Source of the DNA: Prostheceraeus crozeri
Taxonomy: Eukaryota > Platyhelminthes > Polycladida > Euryleptidae
Reading direction: 5' to 3'
Assembly (NCBI GenBank): GCA_907163375.1
Contig: CAJQUW010007443.1
Location: 1 to 64,000, forward strand
DNA length: 64,000 nucleotides
The position numbers were made by a program, and so were the translations under genes. Below the pieces are notes generated by a model. The model saw nothing but the letters and a program-made list of their open reading frames with translations, made no database searches and was not told the DNA's origin. Shown here piece after piece: positions 8,982-18,600 of this stretch. Numbering within the stretch: position 1 is the first letter of the stretch; every line of letters begins with the position of its first letter.

Positions 8982-10518
8982 TCACTTTGTTTTCCGAAAC
9001 ACTAAAGTTACGAGGGATTTAGTATCTTTCACATGGATGCACTCTTGTAAACCATTGGTAATTTTGATAGTAATAGAGGGTATAGTTTGTTTGACGACGG
9101 GATGATAGAAAATAGATTCAAACATCTTCTCAACTATTCCATATGAAGCGTCTTTATCATGAATGAAATCACGTAAAATGTATTCTTTTTTCTCACCAAC
9201 AGAAATAGGTAGAATCAAATCACTTTGAATGTAAAGGTGCTGTTAATGTTTATCAAGTGTCATTGGTGTTTCTATACCAATCATATGCGCAGCAGCAAAC
9301 ACAGTTTGTAGCATTGAAAAACCAAAGAGTTTTTTCAAATTTTTACTCAATTGACATTGAATGTCATCACCCAGTTTCAGAACAACGCGTTGATTTTCAA
9401 TTGAAAACGAAATGTGGTGTGTCTTTACATCATATTTACTTTTCATCACATGCTTCAACTTCTGTTGTATATAAGGATTTACTACATGAATGAAGCTTTC
9501 AACTGTATGATACAGACGCGGCATTATATTGATAGCAACCTTAGATCCTTCATAAGACTGGTAAATTTTCTTGATGCGATCACCATAGATGTCCACCCAC
9601 CATTCATCATTAAATGAATCAGCTTTAGTGTGATATTCATGAGAAGCATACACCACACCGCTTCCAATAATAGGTGTATAATGTCTTACAAAATGACGCA
9701 AGGTTGGAGAGAAATAAACTGTAAGTTTGTCATTATATTTCTGAATAACCAACTTATTTTTGTCCGCCATAATTTTCTCTCCATACTTCTTACCCACAGT
9801 CTCATTCCATCGTTTTACTAACTCAATAAGTGATAAAGGTTGAACACCACGCTTTTTCAAAATGATGCGTTCTTCGCATTCTACAACATCTTCATCAAAT
9901 ATTTTAAATCTATAATGAAATTTGTTGATTCGATTTGAATAAACTTTTTTAACATTTGCAGTAGCAATTGACGTTAGATGTAGTCCATGACCAAAACCAA
10001 GATGCGGATAGAATTCATTATCCAACCTCAGTGTAAGACCTTTAGTAAAAGAATGAAAGCGGAGGAACTGTCTCCCACTCCAATGATAGATAGTAAACTC
10101 ATAAGCTTTCTGATTTTTATTCTTCATGATGGAAGTATTACCACTGTTGAATGCCTTAATAATTTTCTCATTCCCAAATGGTTCATAAGAATCTGATTTT
10201 ATCTGAATCCATTCATAGTTCCACTTTCCATCTGATGTTAAATTGTATGGGAACTGAAATGCATTATTCATCGTTATTCCATCATGGGTGCGAGGAGTCA
10301 ATATCATTTCTTCCAAATCATTCACATTCTGAATATTGCTATCATAGCAAATACTAGAAACGCCAACCTCCCATTCACCTTCTAAATGCAGTGGGCGATT
10401 TAATTCTACTCGATAGTCTGATGGTTTATTTTTGGGAAATTTATTCATAGAAGCATTACTGGGTAAGTAGATTAGAAACGAGTCCTTATTTTCACAATAT
10501 ATTAGCATACTTTTGCAT
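8982..10518 (-). pseudogene. Penton-like / minor capsid protein 2, copy A (broken)
   Basis: Counterpart of the 519-codon frame at 41460 in copy B. The N-terminus has the LPSNASM ... HLEGEWEVGVSSICY signature found in Polinton structural proteins that accompany the double-jelly-roll capsid protein. Lesions: the ATG overlapping the upstream stop (10516-10518) leads into a premature stop because about 20-30 nt present in copy B are missing, so the open frame now starts at an internal ATG (10508); and a TAA at 9243-9245 removes the last ~80 codons. Confidence 0.82.
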
Positions 10519-11916
10519 TAACTCTTCATTCGGAAATGGAGTGTGATACTTGTCACAGCATCTTTATGAAAAGGAATCAACGCACCAGCATCGTCATAAA
10601 TGGCAATATCAATTTGTGGGATGTAGTTTGATTTCAGCTTTGTATAATGCACTTTCTTGAAAGTATGCTCAGATAAAATACTGCAGCTTTTTGGCTGGCA
10701 TGGTATCATTGCTAGCAATGGAGCTTCAACATCTCCCACACGTACATCTTCACCAATATTGGAATATATCTGAAAATAGTTAATACGACGCGATAGCGAC
10801 ATGTCTGCGCTAGCTTTGGTTACAGTACCACTTCTAAAAGATATTTTGATCAAAACCCAAAATGTCCATTAGAGTTTTATCCATAATTAGTTCAATACCT
10901 TTTCCACTTAATGTGAGAGACAAAGTACCTTCTTTTTCAGAAAATGAAATATGTTGCTCATTAATCACTTCATTTAAATAATCTACAACCAATTTAACCG
11001 AAGTAATAATGCGAGGCATCAACACTCTTGTTTCATGTAAGATACCACCTAAAGGCTCTACACACTTTCTGTATAAAGATACGGTCCATTCTGTATCATA
11101 TTGATTTGACCTTTCACATGGTAAATGTTGCATATCAGATTTTCCATGAACAGCTGCAGAACGATGTCGTAAGAACTGATGAAAATCTTTTGAACAAACT
11201 AATACTAGATCATCATCATTCAATTTACTTATTGCCATATGATTAGATGATTTGATATAAGTCAATGTTGCCACTTGTTTACCATCAACTCGAAGGAGAT
11301 AATTAAATTTCTTCAATAATGTTTCAGGAGTCATGTTTGTCTTCCTTGGCTTAATCACAATCTTCTTCACCAACGTCTTCTCATTTCTTGGAATAAGATC
11401 TACATAATAAGCTTCCTCTCGATATATTAACTGTTTATGACCACTTATGTGGTAATTAACGTTAAAATTATCATAGCTTGTTAAGGCGCTAGCGAGGTAA
11501 CCTAAATCATTTCTTAAACTTGGACTTAAACCAACAATCCAATCTTTCTGAAGTACATGATGTACATAATTATAATCATCATTGTGCGGAGTAAATTGGA
11601 CAATATGTTTACTCGCTTTATTCAAGAAATCATATATAAACTTTTTACATGATAAGAGATCTTTCTTTGGCCACTGTGGAATGTATACTCGGCACCCCTT
11701 TTCACATTGATAAGCAGCTGTACGTCTCATATTAATAGTCATCACCTCATGATCAAAAGTATAGACACAGTTGCTATAAACAAGTTGAGTGACACCTACT
11801 TCCCAATTTCCATTTAGCTGTTGTGCATGATCAATGGGAGTAGAAAAGAGTGCGGCTCGATTACTAGCAAATCTCTTTGTAGGCACATTGCTAAGCAAAA
11901 TATGATAAAACGACAT
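10518..11916 (-). pseudogene. Penton-like / minor capsid protein 1, copy A (frameshift)
   Basis: Starts MSFYHILLSNVPTKRF and carries the same opening module as penton-like protein 2 (LNGNWEVGVTQLVY), so the two neighbours are paralogues. The C-terminal part has the motif SRRINYFQIYSNI ... VGDVEAPLLAMIP and ends ITLHFRMKS, the typical end of this Polinton structural family. A small indel near 10840, compared with copy B, splits it into 10834-11916 and 10518-10853. Copy B is intact at this site but carries a stop elsewhere in the gene. Confidence 0.82.
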
Positions 11917-11951
11917 TTTTATATTGCTGATCTGCGGCTTTGCATAACATC

Positions 11952-12308
11952 ATGAAGACTTGGATTTTGGACTCTCTACAATATATCAGAGTTGATCGTG
12001 ATGGAAACGTACATTTCAAAAATTCTCATGGTCATACAACAAGAGGTATTACATTAACATGGCGACAATTTGTCAACCTCAATGATATCATGAGGGATTT
12101 GGAATATTTTGAAACATTAAGATTCATCTCCTTGGGTGATCAAGTTTGGCTTCAACATTACAGAAATGAAATTCAAATCTGCCATTCTCATTCCGCAAAC
12201 TGTTTCTCATTTCGCAAATACAATTGGGAGAAGTATAGAAGATACATACATCGCTCCATCATGACATTTATTCGTCGTGAGTTCATCGCCCTACTATGCA
12301 AATCTTAA
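11952..12308 (+). CDS. Small conserved protein, paralogue 1, copy A (118 aa)
   Basis: First ATG at 11952. Divergent from penton-like gene 1 across only 35 bp. Pattern: W-x-LDSLQ near the start, a G-NVHFKNS strand, RGITLTWRQF, NDIMRDLEYF, a basic segment and NWEKYRRYIHRSI. The next gene (12331) has the same pattern, so they are tandem paralogues. The strand-turn-strand-helix appearance and the neighbouring TBP-like gene make a PC4-like DNA-binding role thinkable, but I cannot support that by a motif. Confidence 0.6.
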   Translation: MKTWILDSLQYIRVDRDGNVHFKNSHGHTTRGITLTWRQFVNLNDIMRDLEYFETLRFISLGDQVWLQHYRNEIQICHSHSANCFSFRKYNWEKYRRYIHRSIMTFIRREFIALLCKS

Positions 12309-12330
12309 TCAGACATGACTACCACGCATC

Positions 12331-12633
12331 ATGAGTTGGAAATTAGATTCCCTACAACGTATTGAAACGGATCATGATCGAAACGTCTATTTCAAAGATT
12401 CAACTGGAAATGTGAGAAGAGAGTTTGCTTTATCTTATCGTCATTTTCAATCTCTACATCATATCATGAAGGATTTGAAATACTTCTATATGAAAAGACA
12501 TTCACGTATTGGAAATCGCATCTGGCTGCGCGTCAACAATTGGCGAATTCAACTCTATCATTCCCAACTTCATACTAACTTCACATTTCATCAAGGTAGT
12601 TGGGAGAAGTATAAAAGGAAGGTGCATCGCTGA
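12331..12633 (+). CDS. Small conserved protein, paralogue 2, copy A (100 aa)
   Basis: Starts MSWKLDSLQRIETDHDRNVY and aligns with paralogue 1 over its whole length, down to WEKYKRKVHR. Copy A ends at TGA (12631-12633). Copy B has TCA there, and its frame runs on for more than 110 codons overlapping the TBP-like gene in another frame. The common ancestral end is therefore uncertain. The stop in A falls close to where paralogue 1 ends, which favours the shorter form. Confidence 0.6.
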   Translation: MSWKLDSLQRIETDHDRNVYFKDSTGNVRREFALSYRHFQSLHHIMKDLKYFYMKRHSRIGNRIWLRVNNWRIQLYHSQLHTNFTFHQGSWEKYKRKVHR

Positions 12634-12652
12634 ATTTACTCATTCTTTCATC

Positions 12653-13198
12653 ATGAAGCGCCATCGCTACACCATCGTCAACATTCTCCGTCGCTTCAGA
12701 CTCTACACCAAAATCGATCTCACAACATTACGCCAACAGCTTCCAAACAGCAAGTATTACCCGGGCCGTCCTCAAATGTTAGTGATGAAGATGAACAATT
12801 CACGGAATCTTCAACTCTTCCCAAATGGGACTGTACAGATTCTCGGCGCCCTTTCTCATTCATCGGCGCAGTCAATGCGCTTAGAGCTACAGAGACTACT
12901 ACGTCGGATATGGAAGAGGGAGAGGTGTGTGATGTCGAATCTGACTGTGGACAATATGGTGATCTCTACTCAATTGAGTGAAAGTGTATCATTTTTGAAG
13001 ATTCGTACCAGCAGTTACAATTTGTGTTATGAACCCGAACTTTTTCCTGCAGCTCTCATTAGTTGTTGGTTACCTGTGCATGTGGCAATCTTTCATAATA
13101 GTAAAGTGATCATTACTGGACTAAAATCTCATGTACAAGCAAATGTGATCCTAGACTATCTCATCGAGTATGTACGTACCCAGCGGATTGTAAAATAA
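12653..13198 (+). CDS. TATA-binding-protein-like protein, copy A (181 aa)
   Basis: Two TBP repeats cover the whole product, matching the size of the TBP core (~180 aa). Repeat 1 (residues ~6-88): YTIVNIL, KIDLTTL, LPNSKYYPGRPQML, LQLFPNGTVQILGA, then a helix. Repeat 2 (~96-175): VDNMVIST, then YEPELFPAAL and AIFHNSKVIITGLKSHVQA, very close to the eukaryotic TBP second repeat. Of the four DNA-intercalating Phe positions of TBP, three are kept (LQLF, ELFP, AIFH) and one is Pro. The ATG at 12653 was chosen because the TBP similarity starts there, although the frame is open from 12509. Likely binds promoter DNA for element genes (inference). Open in both copies. Confidence 0.82.
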   Translation: MKRHRYTIVNILRRFRLYTKIDLTTLRQQLPNSKYYPGRPQMLVMKMNNSRNLQLFPNGTVQILGALSHSSAQSMRLELQRLLRRIWKRERCVMSNLTVDNMVISTQLSESVSFLKIRTSSYNLCYEPELFPAALISCWLPVHVAIFHNSKVIITGLKSHVQANVILDYLIEYVRTQRIVK

Positions 13199-13223
13199 AA
13201 AACAATTTTCCAACATGATGTTT
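13199..13223. terminator. Bidirectional poly(A) signals between TBP-like and protease genes, copy A
   Basis: AAAATAAAAAAC overlaps the TBP-like stop, and TTTTTATTTC supplies a minus-strand AATAAA for the protease. The two genes converge with 25 bp between stops. Confidence 0.55.
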
Positions 13224-13685
13224 TTATTTCAAATCATGATAGAACTTACAAATCATTTTTTCATTAGAGGATGGATTACATGAAAAGTTTTGAATAACAG
13301 ATACAAATCGAGATACATGTAAACGTTTTAAGATGAAGTACAGTACAAAAGCACCACACGTTGATGAAAGTGGATGTTGTAGTATGCGTTCATTTCGCTG
13401 ATATTGACGCGTATGTTTTCTCAACCACTGTTGTGTTGGTATATTTGGAGGTTGAGCAAGAGAGTCAAATAGTTCACCACGTCGGTCTTCTCCAATAAAG
13501 ATCGCTTTCCAATGCTCACCGCCTAAATTCTGCGAATGAGTGTTTAGCACAATAAAGATGGGATAGTGATTTACTGCAGGTGGTAAGGTATCGAGTGAAT
13601 AGACATTATCGAAAGCTTTCAAAGTCGCTTCGTCTGCATTACGCTGCACTTTAGTCTTAATATCGTCAGCAGTCAACCAACTCAT
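13224..13685 (-). CDS. Adenain-like cysteine protease, copy A (153 aa)
   Basis: Maturation protease of the adenovirus/Ulp1 fold. Catalytic His lies in GGEHWKAIFI (about residue 57), the acidic residue in ELFDSLAQPP (about 74), and the Gln and Cys in LQHPLSSTCGAFVLY (about 103 and 110). Length is typical for Polinton PRO proteins. Its ATG overlaps the capsid stop by one base (TAATG). Expected to cut capsid and core precursors in particles. Open in both copies. Confidence 0.9.
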   Translation of the reverse strand: MSWLTADDIKTKVQRNADEATLKAFDNVYSLDTLPPAVNHYPIFIVLNTHSQNLGGEHWKAIFIGEDRRGELFDSLAQPPNIPTQQWLRKHTRQYQRNERILQHPLSSTCGAFVLYFILKRLHVSRFVSVIQNFSCNPSSNEKMICKFYHDLK

Positions 13686-14962
13686 TAACGATTGTACTGA
13701 AGAATCACGTCACGATACTTTGTAATTTCAATATTTGAATCGAAGACTGCATAAATTAATACATTGATCGTCTCAGGTAGTGTTCTTTTGAACGTCAAAT
13801 CCAAACGAATATTATGAGGCACGTTCGCTTGACGATAGGGGGCACTAATATCGCTGTCAGCAGTCAAATCAAATGCATAAATAGTATATCCATTCTTAAA
13901 CTCTTTCATAGTGAGTCCGTTGGTGTCATCCGTATTGTAGAAGCCGAAGACATCCATAAAATCAACATAACTGCGCATAAATTGATCCGCAGCAAAATCT
14001 GGTTTGTAGGGTGGACCAGGATGACTCACACCATTTACACGTAAAGCAATTTCACTTAACTGATTGTGTTTAAAATTGAAAGGATTCTTCTTTATATTAC
14101 CATTAAATGCATCATTTTCAACCATTGCCACCATGAGGAGCTTCGGTGCTTCCGATGGAAAGAGGCCATCTTTCATGAAACTCTTTTGATCTTTAGGAAT
14201 TGTAAAGGTGAGAAGCTTTGTATGCTGAACGGGGTAAATGGCATTTTGACGGTTAAGACCTTCAGCATGCCCTCTAATGACACTTGGATTCGGTACTACT
14301 CGACGAATGTAAAGTGCAATATCTTCCACATGAATTCTAAAATTGTCAACTTTAGCAAATGCATTCAGCGCAAATTCAGGCTTATTCAATGTCAGCTTGA
14401 GTCGCATGCTGGTATTACAGAGTAAAAACTTTGACTGTCTAAAGAAGTCTAAATTCAGCGGACCATATAGCTGACATACTCTACTATCTTTAATTATAGC
14501 AGATCGCTTTACAAAGCCACTGTTTGTTTCAACATCAAATTTTCCTGCTTCATCTCTGTACCATCCCATGGCTTCCATATGACTTTTTTGTGCTGCTGGA
14601 TGAAACTGTGATACATGATTGAAATATGATTTATAGGGATAATCGCTTTGACCACCTTCCACCTGCTGCTCTCCAATCGTTAGAGAAACATCGCGAAGTA
14701 ATGTAGTCAATGGTAAATTGTTCAGTCCAACTTTATGTGCATCGTCAATAGCAGTTCCATCTGCTTGCTGAATTCTAAACCTCAAATCAAGCATCGCATA
14801 ACTCAAATCTATGTAGTCATCACTACCACCAGGAATAACAAATTCAATGGGGCCAGCATTCTCAGCTGTTCGAGGATGATAATCTACAATACTTGAACTA
14901 AGAATATCTGTCTGTATGGCTTGCTGATCAAACAAACAAAAACCGGAAGTTTTACACTCCAT
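13685..14962 (-). CDS. Double-jelly-roll major capsid protein, copy A (425 aa)
   Basis: Member of the Polinton/adintovirus capsid family found in databases as 'F54H12.2-like'. Signatures: PIEFVIPGGSDDYIDLSYAMLDLRF, LRDVSLTIGEQQVEG, YPYKSYFNHVSQF and late QANVPHNIRLDLTF. Full length and open in both copies with very few differences; one is Ile versus Met in the KRSA(I/M)IKDS segment. It follows the pVI/pX-like gene and precedes the protease with an overlapping TAATG. Confidence 0.9.
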   Translation of the reverse strand: MECKTSGFCLFDQQAIQTDILSSSIVDYHPRTAENAGPIEFVIPGGSDDYIDLSYAMLDLRFRIQQADGTAIDDAHKVGLNNLPLTTLLRDVSLTIGEQQVEGGQSDYPYKSYFNHVSQFHPAAQKSHMEAMGWYRDEAGKFDVETNSGFVKRSAIIKDSRVCQLYGPLNLDFFRQSKFLLCNTSMRLKLTLNKPEFALNAFAKVDNFRIHVEDIALYIRRVVPNPSVIRGHAEGLNRQNAIYPVQHTKLLTFTIPKDQKSFMKDGLFPSEAPKLLMVAMVENDAFNGNIKKNPFNFKHNQLSEIALRVNGVSHPGPPYKPDFAADQFMRSYVDFMDVFGFYNTDDTNGLTMKEFKNGYTIYAFDLTADSDISAPYRQANVPHNIRLDLTFKRTLPETINVLIYAVFDSNIEITKYRDVILQYNR

Positions 14963-15124
14963 GATTAGAAGTTATGGCAGCGTCGTCGTTTAGCGCCTGA
15001 TGAATGATTAGAGCCTCTGCGACGTTTGCGTGAATGCCTTTTGACTGAAGATCGCACCTTACCAGCTCCGCGATGTTTCCTCCTTCCTTTTTTCATTCGT
15101 TTAGGTGATTTCTTTCCTTGAGTA

Positions 15125-15129
15125 ACACC
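15125..15129. repeat. Target-site duplication ACACC (left of copia)
   Basis: ACACC lies directly before the 5' LTR and again at 20085-20089 after the 3' LTR. The uninterrupted copy B gene carries the motif once. Confidence 0.95.
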
Positions 15130-15488
15130 TGTTGAGTGTAGATGGCACTCAAATATTCTTTTCTTTTGTTCCCTGTATAAGTTGGCATAGTTATTGGTAC
15201 TACTGAATAAGTTAGTAAGTAACTTCCCATGTTTGATATCGCTATAATTGTATCGTATCGTGAAGTGTCAGTTTATTCTGCAGCGCTGTGTTGTATTGGC
15301 TAATGCAAAAGTTGTTTTAGTGAACATGCATCCTCTCGGTATAAATGTAATGTGTCAGAAACTTTTCAAATCACAACCCACTTATCACGTGCTGTTATCA
15401 CGTCTGTATCTTTGCCAACTATACATCTGACTCAAATACAATAAAAGTTATTCGATTGTTTTGCTTTTTAACCTGCGCTACAACAACA
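15130..15488 (+). repeat. 5' LTR of copia element
   Basis: Starts TGTTGAGTG and ends CTACAACAACA (TG...CA ends). It contains AATAAAAGTT near the 3' end as a likely poly(A) signal. It differs from the 3' LTR at two positions (ATAATTG versus ATAGTTG; CATGCATCC versus CATGTATCC). Confidence 0.96.
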
Positions 15489-15503
15489 GGTTATGGGCCC
15501 AGA
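15489..15503 (+). other. Copia primer-binding site
   Basis: GGTTATGGGCCCAG immediately follows the 5' LTR. This is the classic copia type, complementary to an internal part of initiator methionine tRNA (half-tRNA priming). Confidence 0.9.
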
Positions 15504-15631
15504 AAACGTCTCAACTGCGTGTTATTGTGAATAACTGTAACTCATTATTGTCGTCGTGCATCTGACATTGAATTTTACCTCGCGTTCGTCGTTGTGACCT
15601 TGGTGTCTCCAGCTGTGGATTCAGTGTAGTA

Positions 15632-18600
15632 ATGGAGGCAACATCGGCGAAATTACCCTTACTCAAAGACAGATTCGAGTCTTGGCGAGGATGGAAAATG
15701 CATATGCAAGCCCTTCTATTGGCGGACGACTTATGGGAAGTAGTTGGCACTGGTACCGAGAAGAAGCCGTTGCCCATTGCCCTTCTTGCTGACGGGTCAA
15801 ATGCGGCTGATGTCAGAGTCAGAGAAAAACAGATTTCTACGTTCAACGATAAAGTGAAGAGAGCCATCAAGATTCTCGTCACTGGAATTAGTGGTGAACT
15901 GTTTTATTTGTGGGATGGTTTTCCTGATGACCCTAGAAAGTTATGGGTTGATCTCGTCACTCATTTTCAAACGCAGACTCACAGCCATCGCGTTTCTGTT
16001 CGTGCGCAGCTTGATTCTCTTGTTTTGAAGGATTGCACTGACCCGGAGAAGTGGTTAAAGGAACGTCTGAGACTGTATCAACAATATGCGATGAGTGGTA
16101 ATCCCATCGACGAGATGGAACAGTGCATCGAGACTTTAAATTCGCTTCCACCATCTTGGAAAGAATTTAAGAACATGATGAACTTTGTTCTTGGTAAGGA
16201 CTTAAACATGTCTCTCTTGATGCAAAAAGCAGCTGATTGGTATCGAATGAATGGTTCATCGAAGCAGAAAATTCCAGCTCCTGAAAATCATGATAGTCAA
16301 GCGCTCAATGTGAAATTCAATCAACGTCAACGATCGAATTGGAACCGTCGCGGTAATTCGACGTCGCAGCAGTGTATCAGTGATCATTCAAAATTTGTGC
16401 GGTGTTTCAAGTGCAAAGAACTTGGTCACAGAGCGGGTGTGTGTCCTCGAAGAAAACCCGATTCTGCGGTCACTGTACAGCATGAGAGTGATTCTTCCTT
16501 TCTTCTTGCTGAGTGTTTATTCACACCTGATGTGAAATGTGATCTTTCTACCGTTTTAGCAGATTCGGGTGCTACTAGACATATGTCACCAGTTTTTGAG
16601 TCTTTTGATGATGATTATCAGACCTTTGAGGTTGATTCTCGTAATTTTGTTCAGTTAGGAAATAAAGATCGGCTCAAAGCTGTTGGTTCAGGTTCTGTCA
16701 AAATGGTTATTAAAACTGATGATGGTCAAGACAAAATTATCAAACTGGTCAATTGTCTATATGTACCTGAACTGCGATGTACGTTAATGTCAGTTTCCCA
16801 AACGACAAAACGTGGTTACTCAATTTTTTTTGATAGTGGCGGTATGAAAATTTTGAATAAAACGGGTAATACTGTTTTATCTGGAAAGTTGTTCGATAAA
16901 TTGTATAAAGTTGATTGCTCACTTCATTCGAAAGTTTACTTAAATGATGCTGATGATTGTGATTCTATTGTACATGATGTGAAAACCGAATGTTTTTCAG
17001 TCTCATTTGAAACATGGCATAAACGTTTTGCGCACATAAATCAGTCATCATTGCGAAATTTACTAACTAGTGATTTGAGTATTAGTGATGATCGTAACGA
17101 CAAAGCATTTTGTGATGATTGTGCTAAGGGTAAAAGCCATACGTTACCCTTTCCAAAGGAATCTGGTACTCGTGCTGATGGTTTGTTAGATTTGTTACAC
17201 GTGGATCTGATGGGTCCAATGGAAGTAACGTCACTTGGGGGTCGTCGTTTTGTAATGGTTATAGTCGACGACTGTACTCGTTATTGTTGGGTGCGTTTTT
17301 TAGCAAATAAGTCTGACAGTTTTTCAGCCTTCAAAAAGCTCGTGACTGAGTTAGAGACTCAGAAGGAGAGAAAAGTAAAGGCATTGAGGTCAGATTGCGG
17401 TGGCGAATTTTTGTCTCGTGAATTTTCTTCTTTTCTAGAAGAACGAGGAATTCGTCGTGAGTTAGCTATTCCTGAGGCAAAACCACAAAATGGCGTAGCT
17501 GAGCGCATGAATCGCACCCTAGTTGAACGAGCGAGAACCCTACTCTGTGCATGTAATTTACCAAAGTCTTTTTGGGCGGAGGCAGTTTGTACTGCCTGTT
17601 ATGTACGAAATAGATGCCCAACTCGTGCATTAAGTACTGGTATGACCCCTTACGAAGCATTTTTTGGTCGTAAGCCGTCTGTTCGTCATTTGCGTGTTTT
17701 TGGATGTGTAGCCTTTGCTCACATCCCATCTAATCAGCGGCGTAAGTTTGATGCTAAGGCAGATCAATGTATATTTTTGGGTTACAGCCCGGCCTCGAAA
17801 GGCTATCGTTTATGGCATGTTGAACGCCAAAAGATTATTGAACGCCGTGATGTGGTGTTCGATGAGGTCACAATGGGTCGTGTGAAATTTCCCGCAAGGC
17901 GGTTGACTGAATCTAGTACAGACCCTGTTGACACTGATCCTGGCATTTTTCGAGTAATATCTGATACTCGAGACAGTGAGCCAACGCTTGAAAGTTCTGA
18001 AATTAATTCTGAGATGCTGAGCGGTCCTGATGTACCCGAGTCTGCCACAGAAACCCGGCGCTCGTCTCGTTCCACTTTTTCTATTCCTCCAGAACGCTAT
18101 GGTTTTGATGCGTTCTCTGCCGAAGAATTTTGTGTTGATGACCCTAAGTCATGGGAGGATGCTATGAATTCTCAACTTAAAAATAAGTGGAAAGATGCAG
18201 CTGATAAAGAATATAATTCACTAATGCGTCACAATGCTTGGAATTTGTGTGAATTGCCTGCTGGACGAAATGTTGTTAGTAATCGTTGGGTTTTTAGAAC
18301 AAAGACAGACGAATCTGGTGAAGCTTGTCGTTTTAAGGCTAGACTTGTTGCTAAAGGTTTTTCTCAGAAATACGGAACTGATTATTTAGAGACCTTTGCT
18401 CCTGTTGTACGTCATGACAGCATTAGATGTTTAATTTCTATTGCCGTAAATCGTGGGATGTTATTGCACCAATTTGATGTTGAAACTGCGTTTCTTAATG
18501 GCAAGTTAGATGAGACAATATTTATGAAACAACCTGAGGGTTACATTGTCGAGGGAAAAGAAAATCTTGTGTGCAAATTGAGTTGTTCGTTGTATGGGTT

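Noticed and set aside
11952-12308. Assignment of the paralogous small proteins to the PC4 single-strand-binding family
   Set aside because: General resemblance only; I cannot point to the defining PC4 residues.
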